Source of the DNA: Paenibacillus harenae DSM 16969
GTDB lineage: Bacteria > Bacillota > Bacilli > Paenibacillales > Paenibacillaceae
Direction: 5' to 3'
Length of the DNA: 64,000 bases
Assembly (NCBI RefSeq): GCF_000422465.1
Contig: NZ_AULV01000018.1
Span: 1-64,000, forward strand
A model generated the notes under the pieces. The model was given only the letters and a program-made list of their open reading frames with translations. It had not been told where the DNA came from and did not search any database. This document shows, piece after piece, positions 25,449 to 37,500 of this stretch (the stretch's first letter is position 1; each line of letters opens with the position of its first letter). The position numbers and the translations under genes are program-made.

Positions 25449-26486
25449 ATGCGACAGATCGTTGAACTGCAGCAGCAGCTTGTGCCGGATCTGCTCGACG
25501 CCATGAAGAAACGGTATTCGATCCTCCACCAGGTGATGCTGTCAGATTTGATCGGACGGAGAACGTTGGCGGCGAATTTATCGATGACGGAGCGTATGCT
25601 TCGGGCGGAAACCGATTTTCTGAAGGCGCAGGGACTTCTCGAGACCCATTCGGGAGGCATGCGAATAAGCGATTCAGGCAAGCTTTTATTAGAGCAGCTT
25701 GAGCCCTTCTATAAGACGCTGTTCGGTTTATCCGAGCTCGAAGAGACGATCCGCAGTCATTTTGGATTATCGCAGGTCGTGGTCGTGGCAGGTGATTCCG
25801 ATACGTCGCAGCAGACAAAGCGCGAGCTTGGCCGCGCCGGCTGTCAGGCGTTTATCAGGTACCTGCAGCCAAACGACGTAGTCGCGGTAACAGGCGGCTC
25901 TACGATCGCGCAGGTGTCGAGCCAGCTGGTGACGTCAGCTCCGCTGAAGACGAATTGGTTCGTGCCGGCAAGAGGCGGTCTGGGCGAGAGCTTGGATTAT
26001 CAAGCGAATACGATCGCATCCACTATGGCGAAGAGGACGGGAGCGCATTACCGGCTCTTACACGTACCGGACCATTTGGGTGAAGAGGCTTTCGCCTCCA
26101 TCATGCAAGAGCCGAATATCCGAGAAATTGTGGACGTTATCCGCAGTGCCCGCATCGTGATACACGGGATCGGAGACGCAATGGTGATGGCTAGACGAAG
26201 AAAGCTGGAGCAAGAGGTCATCGAGGCGATGCAGGCGGAGGGCGCGCTGGCGGAGTCATTCGGTTTTTACTTTGACCGGAACGGCGAAGTCGTGCACAAA
26301 ATGCAAACCGTAGGGTTACGACTTGAGGATATTGTTAAAACTGAAGTTGTTATAGGCGTTGCCGGCGGAAAGAGCAAGGGCGAAGCTATAGCGGCGATCA
26401 TGCGGTTCGGTCACAATGACGTGCTCGTAACGGACGAAGCTGCGGCTTTGGAAGTGGCGGCAATCATCGGGAATAATAGACCGTAA
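25449..26486 (+). CDS. cggR: Central glycolytic genes regulator
   Basis: A 345-residue SorC-family repressor of the gapA operon. The N-terminal winged helix covers about residues 15-75 and the C-terminal sugar-phosphate binding domain (NagB/RpiA-like) the rest, with the conserved AVTGGSTIAQV segment near 146-156. It is the first gene of the operon and should repress its own promoter. Ribosome-binding site GAAGGATGAGAG (25437-25448 region). Confidence 0.95.
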   Translation: MRQIVELQQQLVPDLLDAMKKRYSILHQVMLSDLIGRRTLAANLSMTERMLRAETDFLKAQGLLETHSGGMRISDSGKLLLEQLEPFYKTLFGLSELEETIRSHFGLSQVVVVAGDSDTSQQTKRELGRAGCQAFIRYLQPNDVVAVTGGSTIAQVSSQLVTSAPLKTNWFVPARGGLGESLDYQANTIASTMAKRTGAHYRLLHVPDHLGEEAFASIMQEPNIREIVDVIRSARIVIHGIGDAMVMARRRKLEQEVIEAMQAEGALAESFGFYFDRNGEVVHKMQTVGLRLEDIVKTEVVIGVAGGKSKGEAIAAIMRFGHNDVLVTDEAAALEVAAIIGNNRP

Positions 26487-26510
26487 TTTTTAAAACCGGA
26501 GAGCAGGGCA

Positions 26511-26549
26511 GGCATCATGATGGGATGCCGGCGGCATAAGCCGTTCCGG
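26511..26549 (+). other. Hairpins in the cggR-gapA intergenic region
   Basis: GGCATC (26511-26516) pairs with GATGCC (26524-26529), and CCGG (26528-26531) faces CCGG (26546-26549). In B. subtilis the cggR-gapA transcript is cut just upstream of gapA and a stem-loop protects the gapA part. These hairpins sit at the same place and may do the same job. Confidence 0.5.
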
Positions 26550-26603
26550 CAAAACATCTTGAAATATATATAATCTTTTAAAAACGCTTAGGAGGAAACA
26601 ACA

Positions 26604-27608
26604 ATGGTTAAAGTTGGTATTAATGGTTTTGGCCGCATCGGCCGCAACGTATTCCGCGCTTCGCTGGGCAACCCGAACGTAGAAATCGTAGCAGTAAATG
26701 ACTTGACGGACACGCAGACACTGGCTCACCTTCTGAAATATGACACAACTCACGGCACGCTTGACGCTACAGTTGAAGCTAAAGAAGGCGCGTTGATCGT
26801 AAACGGCCGCGAAATCAAAGTATTCGCTGAGCGTAACCCTGCAGATCTTCCTTGGGCTTCCGTAGGCGCTGAAATCGTTGTTGAATCGACTGGTATTTTC
26901 ACGGCCAAGGAAAAAGCCGAGCTTCACCTTAAAGGCGGCGCAAAAAAAGTGATCATCTCCGCTCCTGCTACTAACGAAGATATCACGATTGTTATGGGCG
27001 TTAATGAAGACAAATACGACGCTGCGGCCCACACCATTGTTTCCAACGCTTCCTGCACAACCAACTGTCTTGCTCCTTTCGCAAAAGTATTGAACGACAA
27101 ATTCGGAATCGTTAAAGGTATGATGACAACGACTCACTCGTACACAAACGACCAATCCGTGCTTGACGTTCCGCATAAAGACCTGCGCCGCGCACGCGCC
27201 GCAGCTGAGAATATCATTCCTTCCTCCACAGGCGCTGCGAAAGCCGTTTCCCTTGTATTGCCTGAGCTGAAAGGCAAATTGAACGGTATGGCAATGCGTG
27301 TTCCTACGCCTAACGTTTCCGTTACCGACCTGGTAGCTGAACTGAAAGTAAACGTTACGGTTGAGGAAGTTAACGGAGCATTCAAAGAGGCTTCCGAAGG
27401 TCCTTTGAAAGGCATCTTGAACTACAATGAACTTCCGCTTGTATCGAGCGACTACAATAGCGACCCTGCTTCCTCCACAATCGACGGTCTGTCGACAATG
27501 GTTGTTGAAGGCAACATGGTTAAAGTCATTTCCTGGTATGACAACGAGTGGGGCTACTCGAACCGCGTAGTTGATCTTGCTGCTTACATCGCAAGCAAAG
27601 GTCTGTAA
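26604..27608 (+). CDS. gapA: Glyceraldehyde-3-phosphate dehydrogenase (glycolytic)
   Basis: A 334-residue NAD-dependent enzyme. The Rossmann motif NGFGRIGRN is at 7-15, and the catalytic Cys is in [12 protein letters not shown] near residue 152 with His in TTTHSYTND near 179. Its position behind cggR marks it as the glycolytic GapA, not the gluconeogenic GapB. Strong RBS (AGGAGG at 26590-26595) and highly biased codons indicate very high expression. Separated from pgk by a strong hairpin. Confidence 0.97.
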   Translation: MVKVGINGFGRIGRNVFRASLGNPNVEIVAVNDLTDTQTLAHLLKYDTTHGTLDATVEAKEGALIVNGREIKVFAERNPADLPWASVGAEIVVESTGIFTAKEKAELHLKGGAKKVIISAPATNEDITIVMGVNEDKYDAAAHTIVSNASCTTNCLAPFAKVLNDKFGIVKGMMTTTHSYTNDQSVLDVPHKDLRRARAAAENIIPSSTGAAKAVSLVLPELKGKLNGMAMRVPTPNVSVTDLVAELKVNVTVEEVNGAFKEASEGPLKGILNYNELPLVSSDYNSDPASSTIDGLSTMVVEGNMVKVISWYDNEWGYSNRVVDLAAYIASKGL

Positions 27609-27688
27609 GCAAAGAAGGCCGATGGACCGCGGCTCTGCATGTAGAGCTCAGGTCCTTGGTCCGGCGGCTCAGATGAGACCGCGGGCCT

Positions 27689-27728
27689 GAAGGTCGTTCC
27701 TTCTTTGAAGGAACGACCTTCTTTTTTT
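27689..27728 (+). terminator. Strong hairpin terminator or attenuator between gapA and pgk
   Basis: A perfect 15-bp stem (GAAGGTCGTTCCTTC and its complement, loop TTT) runs into seven T residues, a textbook intrinsic terminator. Only 32 bases separate it from the pgk start and no promoter is visible there. It must therefore be leaky or regulated, lowering pgk-tpiA-gpmI-eno expression relative to gapA, or be a processing signal. Confidence 0.9.
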
Positions 27729-27760
27729 GAATTCCAACAATATCCGGGAGGTCTTCATCG

Positions 27761-28945
27761 ATGAATAAGAAAAGCGTGCGTGATGTGGCAGAATTAGCGG
27801 GTAAACGGGTATTCGTTCGCGTTGATTTCAACGTGCCGCTCGAAAATGGTAAAATTACCGATGACAAACGGATTCGTGAAACGCTGCCGACGATCAATTA
27901 CTTAATTGAGAAGGGCGCAAAAGTCATTCTTGCGAGCCATCTGGGCCGTCCGAACGGTCAAGTCGTGGAAGAGCTTCGCCATACGGCTTCCGCAGCGCGT
28001 CTGTCCGAGCTGCTAGGCAAGCCGGTCACTAAGGCTGACGAAGCTATCGGCGCGGCGGTAGAAGCGCAAGCAGCTGCTCTAAACAACGGCGATGTATTGC
28101 TTCTTGAGAACGTTCGTTTCTACGAGGGCGAGGAGAAGAATGATCCGGCTCTTGCGAAAGAGTTCGCCAAGCTTGCCGACCTGTTCGTCAATGACGCTTT
28201 CGGCGCCGCGCACCGCGCGCACGCTTCGACGGAAGGCATCGCGCATCTGCTGCCGGCCGTATCCGGTCTTTTAATGGAAAGAGAGCTCGAAGTACTGGGC
28301 AAAGCTCTTCACAATCCGGAGCGTCCGTTCACAGCGATCGTAGGCGGTTCTAAAGTGAAAGATAAAATCGCGGTTATCGACAAAATGCTTGAAATTGCCG
28401 ACAATATCATTATCGGCGGCGGCCTTTCTTATACCTTCTTCAAAGCGCAAGGCCATGAAATCGGCAAATCGCTGGTGGATAACAGCAAGCTGGATCTGGC
28501 GCTTGAATTTATCGAGAAAGCGAAGAAGCTGGGCAAAAACTTCCTGATTCCGGTTGATATTGTCGTCACGGACGATTTCAGCGCTACGGCGAACACGAAG
28601 ATCGTTGACGTCGACAGTATCCCTGCCGAATGGGAAGGCATCGACATCGGACCGAAGACTCGCGAGCTATACGCCGACGTTATTAAGAGCTCCAAGCTGG
28701 TCGTATGGAACGGACCGATGGGCGTATTCGAAATCGAGCCATTCTCGCACGGTACCAGGGCCGTTGCGCGCGCATGCGCAGATACAACAGGCTACACGGT
28801 AATCGGCGGCGGCGACTCTGCTGCGGCAGCCGAGAAATTCGGCCTTGCCGACCAAATGGACTTCATCTCGACAGGCGGCGGCGCTTCCCTGGAATTCATG
28901 GAAGGCAAAGTGCTTCCCGGCGTTGTAGCTCTTAACGATAAATAA
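27761..28945 (+). CDS. pgk: Phosphoglycerate kinase
   Basis: A 394-residue two-domain kinase that makes ATP from 1,3-bisphosphoglycerate. The signature [11 protein letters not shown] is at 21-31, and the nucleotide-binding [13 protein letters not shown] segment is near 347-359. Normal length. Start preceded by GGGAGGT. It is the first of four genes behind the gapA terminator. Confidence 0.97.
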   Translation: MNKKSVRDVAELAGKRVFVRVDFNVPLENGKITDDKRIRETLPTINYLIEKGAKVILASHLGRPNGQVVEELRHTASAARLSELLGKPVTKADEAIGAAVEAQAAALNNGDVLLLENVRFYEGEEKNDPALAKEFAKLADLFVNDAFGAAHRAHASTEGIAHLLPAVSGLLMERELEVLGKALHNPERPFTAIVGGSKVKDKIAVIDKMLEIADNIIIGGGLSYTFFKAQGHEIGKSLVDNSKLDLALEFIEKAKKLGKNFLIPVDIVVTDDFSATANTKIVDVDSIPAEWEGIDIGPKTRELYADVIKSSKLVVWNGPMGVFEIEPFSHGTRAVARACADTTGYTVIGGGDSAAAAEKFGLADQMDFISTGGGASLEFMEGKVLPGVVALNDK

Positions 28946-28959
28946 ATCCGATCCCATAG

Positions 28960-29730
<771 letters not shown>

Positions 29731-29731
29731 G

Positions 29732-31270
29732 ATGGCTTCAAAAAAACCTGTAGCGCTTATCATATTAGACGGTTTCGGCTTGCGCGACGATGTAACGGGC
29801 AATGCCGTTGCTCAAGCGAAGAAACCGAACTATGACCGTTACTGGTCAACCTACCCGCATACGACGCTCACGGCTTCCGGAGAAGCGGTCGGCTTGCCGG
29901 AAGGCCAAATGGGCAACTCGGAGGTCGGTCACTTGAATATCGGCGCCGGCCGTATCGTTTATCAGGATTTGACGCGGATCAGCAAATCGATTCGCGACGG
30001 CGAGTTCTACGATAACGAGACACTTCTCGGAGCGGTCAAGCATGCGAAGGTTAACAGCAAGAAGCTGCACCTGTACGGCTTGCTGTCCGACGGCGGCGTG
30101 CACAGCCATATTGAGCATTTGTTCGCCTTGCTTGATCTGGCGAAGAAGGAAGAGCTTGAGGAAGTGTATATTCATGCCTTCCTCGACGGACGCGACGTGT
30201 CCCCGGACAGCGCGAAAGGCTACCTGGAACGGCTTCAAGCGAAGATTGAAGAGGTTGGCGTAGGGCGTATCGCAACGGTACAAGGCCGTTATTACGCAAT
30301 GGACCGCGACAAGCGCTGGGAACGTACGGAGAAATCTTACCGCGCCATGGTTTACGGCGAAGGGCCGCAGTATACGAATCCGGTTCAAGCGGTAGTTGAA
30401 TCCTACGAGAAATCGGTTTATGATGAATTCGTTATGCCAACGGTTATCGTGGATGAAGACAACAAGCCTGTAGGCCTTGTGGAGTCGGAGGATGCGGTTA
30501 TCTTCTTCAACTTCCGTCCCGACCGTGCGATTCAATTGTCGCAGGTGTTTACGAACACGGATTTCCGCGGCTTCGACCGCGGCGAGAAGTGCCCGGCGAA
30601 CCTGTACTTCGTCTGTCTGACGCTGTTCAGTGAATCCGTTGACGGCTTTGTTGCGTATTCTCCCAAGAATCTCGATAACACGCTTGGCGAAGTGCTTGCA
30701 CAGAACAACAAGACGCAGCTGCGTACGGCCGAAACGGAGAAATATCCGCATGTCACGTTCTTCTTCAGCGGCGGCCGCGATCAGGAGCTTCCAGGCGAGA
30801 CGCGCGTGCTGATTAACTCGCCTAAGGTTGCCACCTACGACCTGAAGCCGGAGATGAGCGCGTACGAGCTTGCGGAATCCACCGCTCGCGAGATCGAAGC
30901 AGACAAGTATGACGCCATTATTCTGAACTTTGCCAATCCTGATATGGTTGGGCACTCCGGCATGCTGGAGCCGACGATCAAGGCGGTTGAAGCGACGGAT
31001 GAGTGTTTGGGGAAGGTTGTGGAAGCTATACTTGCCAAAGGCGGCGTATGTATTATTACAGCCGATCATGGCAACGCGGATATGGTATTCGACGAGAACG
31101 GCCGTCCTTTCACCGCGCACACCACTAATCCGGTTCCGCTTATCGTGACGAAAGCGGGCGAGACGCTGCGCGAAGGCGGTATTCTAGCCGATATCGCGCC
31201 GACGTTCCTGGATTTGATGACGCTGGCCAAGCCTGAAGAAATGACTGGCAGCACCTTAATTAACAAGTAA
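29732..31270 (+). CDS. gpmI: 2,3-bisphosphoglycerate-independent phosphoglycerate mutase
   Basis: A 512-residue Mn-dependent enzyme of the alkaline phosphatase superfamily. The nucleophilic Ser63 is in MGNSEVGH, metal ligands in ILDGFG near 11-16, [10 protein letters not shown] near 445-454, and the [10 protein letters not shown] segment. Normal length. It is translationally close to tpiA (one base between them). Confidence 0.97.
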   Translation: MASKKPVALIILDGFGLRDDVTGNAVAQAKKPNYDRYWSTYPHTTLTASGEAVGLPEGQMGNSEVGHLNIGAGRIVYQDLTRISKSIRDGEFYDNETLLGAVKHAKVNSKKLHLYGLLSDGGVHSHIEHLFALLDLAKKEELEEVYIHAFLDGRDVSPDSAKGYLERLQAKIEEVGVGRIATVQGRYYAMDRDKRWERTEKSYRAMVYGEGPQYTNPVQAVVESYEKSVYDEFVMPTVIVDEDNKPVGLVESEDAVIFFNFRPDRAIQLSQVFTNTDFRGFDRGEKCPANLYFVCLTLFSESVDGFVAYSPKNLDNTLGEVLAQNNKTQLRTAETEKYPHVTFFFSGGRDQELPGETRVLINSPKVATYDLKPEMSAYELAESTAREIEADKYDAIILNFANPDMVGHSGMLEPTIKAVEATDECLGKVVEAILAKGGVCIITADHGNADMVFDENGRPFTAHTTNPVPLIVTKAGETLREGGILADIAPTFLDLMTLAKPEEMTGSTLINK

Positions 31271-32605
<1,335 letters not shown>

Positions 32606-32625
32606 ACCGGAATAAGCGCTTTATG

Positions 32626-32667
32626 AGAAGAGCATCCCTCCTGACAGGGCATGCTCTTCTTTTTTTG
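32626..32667 (+). terminator. Terminator after eno
   Basis: A 10-bp stem AGAAGAGCAT / ATGCTCTTCT with a 15-base loop, followed by eight T residues, 20 bases after the eno stop. Confidence 0.9.
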
Positions 32668-32688
32668 GTATTGACCGCCTGATATTGA

Positions 32689-32850
32689 GGTTCTAGTAAG
32701 GATAGACCGGCGGCATCTGAGAACCTGATTGATGCGTTGGAGCCGGCTGACGTGAAGTACGTCATCGTGGAGCAGGAGCAGTTCCAAAAGAGCTCGCTTG
32801 AGAGCGCGGCGAACAATTATCGGTTTTTGAAGGAGCACGGAATCGTTTGA
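32689..32850 (+). pseudogene. C-terminal fragment of a sugar phosphate isomerase/epimerase
   Basis: Between the eno terminator and secG an open frame of about 50 codons, with no start codon, ends at 32850. Its translation (DVKYVIVEQEQFQKSSLESA then YRFLKEHGIV) resembles the C-terminal end of AP-endonuclease-2-like sugar phosphate isomerases/epimerases. An in-frame TGA at 32686 lies just upstream. It looks like the tail of a deleted gene. Confidence 0.6.
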
Positions 32851-32874
32851 ATGAGGGAATTACTGGTTGTCCTA

Positions 32875-32903
32875 TTGAAAAGTGAATCCGGCTATGGTAC
32901 AAT
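32875..32903 (+). promoter_or_regulatory. Sigma-A promoter of secG
   Basis: TTGAAA (32875-32880), exactly 17 bases, TACAAT (32898-32903) with TGG before the -10 box. It lies 45 bases upstream of the secG start. Confidence 0.85.
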
Positions 32904-32948
32904 CGGTTTACGTGTTTTTACGGAGCTCCTATGCTGGAGGTGGAATAA

Positions 32949-33185
32949 ATGGAAATCTTTTTGAAGATCTTGCTCGTTGTATTCTCGGTCGGCCTAATTG
33001 CGGTTGTATTGCTGCAAAAAGGGAAAAGCGCAGGCCTATCCGGAGCGATTACGGGCGGTGCCGAGCACTTGTTCGGCAAAACGAAGGCGCGCGGATTGGA
33101 TTTGTTCTTGCAACGTCTGACAGTTGGACTTGCGGTGGGCTTTTTCGTTTTGGCGCTAGTTGTTTCTTACTTCGTGCAACAATAA
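32949..33185 (+). CDS. secG: Preprotein translocase subunit SecG
   Basis: A 78-residue membrane protein with two hydrophobic segments (about 3-21 and 55-75) joined by a Gly/Lys-rich loop containing [17 protein letters not shown], the SecG signature. It assists the SecYE channel. It precedes rnr, as in B. subtilis (secG-yvaK-rnr-smpB-ssrA) but without the esterase gene. RBS GGAGGTGG at 32936-32943. Confidence 0.95.
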   Translation: MEIFLKILLVVFSVGLIAVVLLQKGKSAGLSGAITGGAEHLFGKTKARGLDLFLQRLTVGLAVGFFVLALVVSYFVQQ

Positions 33186-33201
33186 TGCGTATGACATGCG
33201 G

Positions 33202-33228
33202 AAAGCGGGGCGAACCCCCGCTTTTTTT
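33202..33228 (+). terminator. Terminator after secG
   Basis: A stem AAAGCGGGG / CCCCGCTTT with a short loop, then seven T residues, 16 bases after the secG stop. rnr must then depend on read-through or on its own promoter within the next 130 bases. Confidence 0.85.
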
Positions 33229-33355
33229 GTATTTTAGGCATAATCGCGGATGCGCTGCATCCATTTCGTGTATACTACATGGTATATGGTAATCTATCAA
33301 CCTGCCGCAAATGAAGATAGGCTCGGCCGCAGGCGAATGAGGAGAAAATGCGATT

Positions 33356-36142
33356 ATGATAAATAACGAGCAGGAACTGCTTGATTTCATGCGTGAAACG
33401 GCATATAAGCCGATGACTTATCAAGAACTGGAACGGCATTTCGGCATCGAGGATGCGCAGGAATTTAAGGAGTTTCTCAAGCTGCTGAACAAGCTGGAGG
33501 ACGAAGGGAAGATCATCCGGACCCCAAATGAGCATTACGGCGTGCCTGAACGGATGAACCTGCTCAGAGGCCGGCTGCAGTCGCACGCGAAGGGCTTCGG
33601 GTTTCTTATTCCCGACGTGAAAGATCATCCGGACGTCTATCTGCATGCCAATGATTTAAAAAGCGCAATGAACGGCGATACCATTCTCGTTCGCGTGACG
33701 TCGAGGAGCGAGCACGGCGGACGAATGGAAGGCGAGGTTGTCCGCATCGTGGAACGGGCTGTTACGCAGATCGTCGGGACCTTCGAGGATCATGAGGCGT
33801 ATGCCTTTGTCATGCCGGATGACAAACGGATTAATCGGGATATTTTTATCCCTAAAGGCGGCTATCAGGGAGCGGTTTCCGGCCAAAAGGTTGTCGTGCG
33901 AATCGTGTCGTATCCGGAAGGGCGTTCTGCGGCCGAAGGAGAAATTGTCGAAATTTTAGGACATAAGAACGATCCCGGCGTCGACATTTTGTCGATTATC
34001 CGCAAGCATCAGCTGCCTGAGGGCTTCCCGGACGAAGTCATGGCCGAAGCGGAGTCGGCTCCCGATTCGATCACGGAAGAAGAGATCGTCCAACAGGGCA
34101 GGAGGGATCTGCGCGGCGAGGTCATCGTGACCATCGACGGCGAGGACGCCAAGGATCTGGACGATGCGGTGCATGTGAAACGACTGGAGAACGGCAATTA
34201 TTTATTGGGCGTTCATATCGCGGACGTCGGTTATTACGTCAAGGAGAATTCGCAGCTCGACCAGGAGGCGTTCCGCCGAGGCTGCAGCGTTTATTTGGTC
34301 GACCGGGTTATTCCGATGCTGCCGCACCGGTTGTCGAACGGGATCTGCTCGCTGAATCCGAAGGTTGACCGGTTGACGCTCTCCTGCGAGATGGAATTTG
34401 ACGCGCAGACGTTGAAGCGGGTGCGGCATGATATTTTTACAAGCGTCATACGCACGAAGGAACGCATGACCTATTCCAACGTGCGGAAGCTTCTGACGGC
34501 GACAGAGGAGGAGCCTCACACCGAGCTGAAAGAGCGTTATGCCGATCTGCTGGATATGTTCGGCATGATGGAGAACCTCGCCATGCGGCTTCGTTCGAAT
34601 CGGATGAAGCGGGGCGCAATCGATTTCGATTTCCAGGAGTCGAAGGTTCTTGTTGACGAGAACGGCAAAGCCGTCGATATTGTGAAGCGCGAGCGGTCGA
34701 TTGCGGAGCAAATTATCGAAGAGTTCATGCTGGTGGCCAACGAGACGGTGGCGGAGCATTTTCATTGGCTGCGCGTACCGTTCCTCTACCGGATTCATGA
34801 GGATCCGGATCAGGAGAAGCTGCTGAACTTCATTCGGTTTGCCGCTAATTTCGGCTACGCGGTGAAGGGAACAGGCAATTCGGTACATCCCCGGGCGCTG
34901 CAAACGCTGCTGGAGGAGATCCGGGGGACGAAGGAAGCAACGGTGATCTCCACCGTTATGCTGCGCTCCATGAAGCAGGCGAAATATGATTCGGAAAGCC
35001 TAGGCCATTTCGGACTTGCGGCAGAGTTTTATTCGCACTTTACGTCGCCGATCCGCCGTTATCCCGATCTGGTCATTCATCGGATCATTCGCGAGGTGGT
35101 TGAAGGCGGCGGACAGCTGACGGAAGCGCGTCACGATTACTTGGCTTCGCGGATGGCGGATATCGCTCAGGTCTCCTCGGAACGCGAGCGCGTGGCCGTC
35201 GATGCCGAACGCGACGTGGAGCAGCTGAAAAAATGTGAGTACATGCTCGATAAGGTCGGCGAAGAATTTGAAGGCATCATTAGCAGCGTGACGAGCTTCG
35301 GCATGTTCATTGAGCTCGATAATTCGGTTGAAGGCCTTATCCGGCTGAGCGACTTGACGGATGATTATTATCACTTCCATGATCAGCACATGCAGCTCAT
35401 TGGCGAACGCACGTCGCGCGTGTATAGGATCGGCGACGAGGTGAAGATCCGCGTGTCGCGGGTCAGCATGACCGATCATACGATCGACTTCGAGATGGTC
35501 GATATGAAGCCGCGCAGCGGCTTTAAAGGCGCTGGCGACGCCGGCGTCGGCGGCGGACGCGGAGGCAAGGCGCGCGGCGGAAATGGCGGCCGCGGGGATG
35601 AGCGCGGCGGTCGCGGGCAGGGCGGCGCGCAGCGCACTGCCGCGGGACGCGGCGGCAAGGGCGGAGGCGGGCGCGGAAGCGCGGGACGCGGCGCTGCAGG
35701 CGGAGGCGGGCAGGGGAACCCGTGGCTCGCGGACGCGCCAGGCGGGCGCGGCGGAAAGCGACGCGGCCGTGGCGGCGCCGGCGGTGGCGTGGGCCGTGCC
35801 GGCGGAGCCGGGGCTGGAGCGGCCGCAGGCGGCGGGAACGCGCCTGCGGAGCAGGGTCCCGGGCCGGAGGCGGCGGCCGATGCGGCGCCGGGCCAAGGCC
35901 GTGAGCAGCAGCGCGGCGGCAGCGGCGGGGCACGCACGGATATGTGGGGCCTGCCCATCCGCGGCGGCGGCGGGGCTGGCGGTGAGGGCCGCGGGTCGCG
36001 GCGGAAGAACGCGACGCCGAGCGGCGTTTTCACGGCGCCGGACAGCGGCGGCGGAGGCCGGGGGCCTGTTAAGCCGAAGAAGAAGAAAAACGGAGGCGGC
36101 GGGAACGCTACGGCTGCTTTTGTAAGGAAAAAACGGAAATAA
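33356..36142 (+). CDS. rnr: Ribonuclease R with a long Gly/Arg-rich C-terminal tail
   Basis: A 928-residue 3'-5' exoribonuclease that degrades structured RNA and takes part in tmRNA-linked decay. The order is: winged helix (about 1-65), cold-shock domains (about 70-235), the catalytic RNB domain with the Asp-rich motif [12 protein letters not shown] near 260-271, and an S1 domain (about 635-715). From about residue 721 to the end there are 200 residues made largely of Gly, Arg, Ala and Pro, with many RGG and GRGG units, ending in Lys-rich KPKKKKN and FVRKKRK. This tail is much longer than the basic tail of most RNase R proteins, and the DNA there is extremely GC-rich. Neighbours smpB and ssrA fit its function. 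Confidence 0.93.
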   Translation: MINNEQELLDFMRETAYKPMTYQELERHFGIEDAQEFKEFLKLLNKLEDEGKIIRTPNEHYGVPERMNLLRGRLQSHAKGFGFLIPDVKDHPDVYLHANDLKSAMNGDTILVRVTSRSEHGGRMEGEVVRIVERAVTQIVGTFEDHEAYAFVMPDDKRINRDIFIPKGGYQGAVSGQKVVVRIVSYPEGRSAAEGEIVEILGHKNDPGVDILSIIRKHQLPEGFPDEVMAEAESAPDSITEEEIVQQGRRDLRGEVIVTIDGEDAKDLDDAVHVKRLENGNYLLGVHIADVGYYVKENSQLDQEAFRRGCSVYLVDRVIPMLPHRLSNGICSLNPKVDRLTLSCEMEFDAQTLKRVRHDIFTSVIRTKERMTYSNVRKLLTATEEEPHTELKERYADLLDMFGMMENLAMRLRSNRMKRGAIDFDFQESKVLVDENGKAVDIVKRERSIAEQIIEEFMLVANETVAEHFHWLRVPFLYRIHEDPDQEKLLNFIRFAANFGYAVKGTGNSVHPRALQTLLEEIRGTKEATVISTVMLRSMKQAKYDSESLGHFGLAAEFYSHFTSPIRRYPDLVIHRIIREVVEGGGQLTEARHDYLASRMADIAQVSSERERVAVDAERDVEQLKKCEYMLDKVGEEFEGIISSVTSFGMFIELDNSVEGLIRLSDLTDDYYHFHDQHMQLIGERTSRVYRIGDEVKIRVSRVSMTDHTIDFEMVDMKPRSGFKGAGDAGVGGGRGGKARGGNGGRGDERGGRGQGGAQRTAAGRGGKGGGGRGSAGRGAAGGGGQGNPWLADAPGGRGGKRRGRGGAGGGVGRAGGAGAGAAAGGGNAPAEQGPGPEAAADAAPGQGREQQRGGSGGARTDMWGLPIRGGGGAGGEGRGSRRKNATPSGVFTAPDSGGGGRGPVKPKKKKNGGGGNATAAFVRKKRK

Positions 36143-36151
36143 CCCGTCACG

Positions 36152-36191
36152 GCGGCGGTTTCTAAAACGGAATCGAAATAGAAACCGCCGC
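36152..36191 (+). other. Strong 13-bp inverted repeat after rnr
   Basis: GCGGCGGTTTCTA (36152-36164) is perfectly complementary to 36179-36191, with a 14-base loop. There is no T tract, so it may protect the rnr mRNA 3' end or terminate only with help from a protein. Confidence 0.6.
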
Positions 36192-36249
36192 ATTCAGGGT
36201 GATTTGACAAAATATATTTTAGGCTTGTCGCTTGCTTTTTAATTGCGGG

Positions 36250-36255
36250 TATAGT
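36250..36255 (+). promoter_or_regulatory. Possible distal -10 box of the cold-shock gene
   Basis: TATAGT at 36250-36255 with a poor -35 (TTGTCG, 19-base spacer) would give a leader of about 140 bases that includes the hairpin at 36286-36348. A second possible promoter, TTAAAG-N17-TAATAT at 36351-36379, would start after the hairpin. Confidence 0.35.
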
Positions 36256-36285
36256 AAACTCAAGGCAATCGATAATATGAACCTG

Positions 36286-36348
36286 AATTCACATATTGAA
36301 AAGGGTGTCATTATAGTCATGAAACCCTTTCCAATGTGTGAATTTTTT
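36286..36348 (+). terminator. Long hairpin with T tract in front of the cold-shock gene
   Basis: AATTCACATATTG (36286-36298) pairs with CAATGTGTGAATT (36332-36344) and the stem continues with AAAGGGT (36300-36306) / ACCCTTT (36324-36330): about 20 bp with one mismatch. A run of six T residues overlaps its end. It is either the terminator of the upstream unit or, if transcription starts near 36262, an attenuator or temperature-responsive structure in the cold-shock mRNA leader. Confidence 0.75.
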
Positions 36349-36402
36349 GTTTAAAGACAAACCAGGCGCATATTAATATTATTTTTTTGGAGGTTTTTAC
36401 AC

Positions 36403-36603
36403 ATGCAACAAGGTACAGTGAAATGGTTTAACGCAGAAAAAGGTTTTGGCTTCATCGAAGTTGAAGGCGGCAACGATGTATTCGTACACTTCTCCGCAAT
36501 CACTGGCGAAGGCTTCAAAACTCTTGAAGAAGGCCAACGCGTTGAGTTCAACGTTGTTCAAGGCAACCGTGGACCACAAGCAGAAAACGTAGTTAAGCTG
36601 TAA
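36403..36603 (+). CDS. csp: Cold-shock protein (CspA family)
   Basis: A 66-residue single cold-shock domain protein that binds single-stranded RNA and DNA. RNP1 (KGFGFIE) and RNP2 (VFVHFS) are intact. Strong ribosome-binding site GGAGG and highly biased codons suggest abundant expression. Which of several csp paralogues it is cannot be told. Confidence 0.97.
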   Translation: MQQGTVKWFNAEKGFGFIEVEGGNDVFVHFSAITGEGFKTLEEGQRVEFNVVQGNRGPQAENVVKL

Positions 36604-36622
36604 TAGCTTACCATCGTTGACG

Positions 36623-36661
36623 AAACCGCTCTTGACCCTTTGGGTTGAGGGCGGTTTTTTT
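36623..36661 (+). terminator. Terminator after the cold-shock gene
   Basis: A stem of about 12 bp with G-U pairs (AAACCGCTCTTGACC / GGTTGAGGGCGGTTT) and TTTTTTT, 20 bases after the stop. Confidence 0.85.
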
Positions 36662-36782
36662 GCTTATGGTAAAGCTGACATCGGCCTGATCTTCTTGATT
36701 TTCAAGCCTAAAGTTGTTACAATGAGTTTCTGTAAAGTCTGTTTGAAGCGTAAAATTAAGCTGTAAGATTGAGGTGATTAGC

Positions 36783-37256
36783 ATGGCGAAGAAAAATGAC
36801 GGCAAGCAGCTCGCCCAGAACAAAAAGGCTTCCCATGACTACTTCATCGAAGAAACGTTCGAGGCAGGCATGGTGCTTAAGGGGACGGAGATCAAGTCGC
36901 TTAGAAACGGCAAAGCCAATATAGGCGATGCGTTTGCGACTATAAGGAACGGCGAAATCTTCATTCATAACATGCACATTAGTCCGTTCGAGCAAGGCAA
37001 TATCCATAATCCTACCGATCCGACACGGGCACGCAAGCTTCTCCTGCATAAGCAACAAATTCATAAGCTGCTCGGGCTGTCCAAGCAAGAAGGATATGCC
37101 ATTGTTCCCTTGAAGATTTATGTGCGTAACGGCTATGCAAAGCTGCTGATTGGACTTGGTAAAGGGAAGAAGCAGTACGACAAGCGGGACACTGCCGCTA
37201 AACGAGATGCGCAGCGGGACATTCAGCGTGCGCTTCGGGAGAAGCAGAAGGTCTGA
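36783..37256 (+). CDS. smpB: SsrA-binding protein
   Basis: A 157-residue partner of tmRNA in ribosome rescue. The family segments [30 protein letters not shown] and the C-terminal basic tail are present (each named only in part). ATG 36783 is chosen: GAGGTG (36771-36776) is 6 bases upstream; the longer version from GTG 36774 would overlap that site. Directly upstream of ssrA, its RNA partner. Confidence 0.97.
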   Translation: MAKKNDGKQLAQNKKASHDYFIEETFEAGMVLKGTEIKSLRNGKANIGDAFATIRNGEIFIHNMHISPFEQGNIHNPTDPTRARKLLLHKQQIHKLLGLSKQEGYAIVPLKIYVRNGYAKLLIGLGKGKKQYDKRDTAAKRDAQRDIQRALREKQKV

Positions 37257-37321
37257 TGATTTCCATGGATGAGAGCATCCAACGCTGGCAATAACAATTA
37301 CGCGCAATAGATTGGGTTTCG

Positions 37322-37330
37322 TGTTATACT
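37322..37330 (+). promoter_or_regulatory. Likely promoter of ssrA
   Basis: TGT-TATACT (37325-37330) is an extended -10 element about 170 bases upstream of the mature tmRNA 5' end. The leader would be removed by RNase P. No coding gene is seen in 37257-37500. Confidence 0.5.
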
Positions 37331-37500
37331 AAGACAGTAGCAACGCAGTACAAGTTAGGTAATAAGCAAGCGTGCTGTAACATTCCGGTAGCGGCTTTAT
37401 CTCATGAGTTATGATGCTCATTTTGCTGCTCCTTAATCCTGAGGCTTCATTTGATGCTAAACATTAGTGCCGCATGGCAGCTAATCGTTTATGCGAGAAT

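Noticed and set aside
35000-36210. Several long frames antisense or parallel to the rnr tail
   Set aside because: Very high GC in the Gly/Arg-rich tail suppresses stop codons in all frames; the sense frame matches RNase R throughout.
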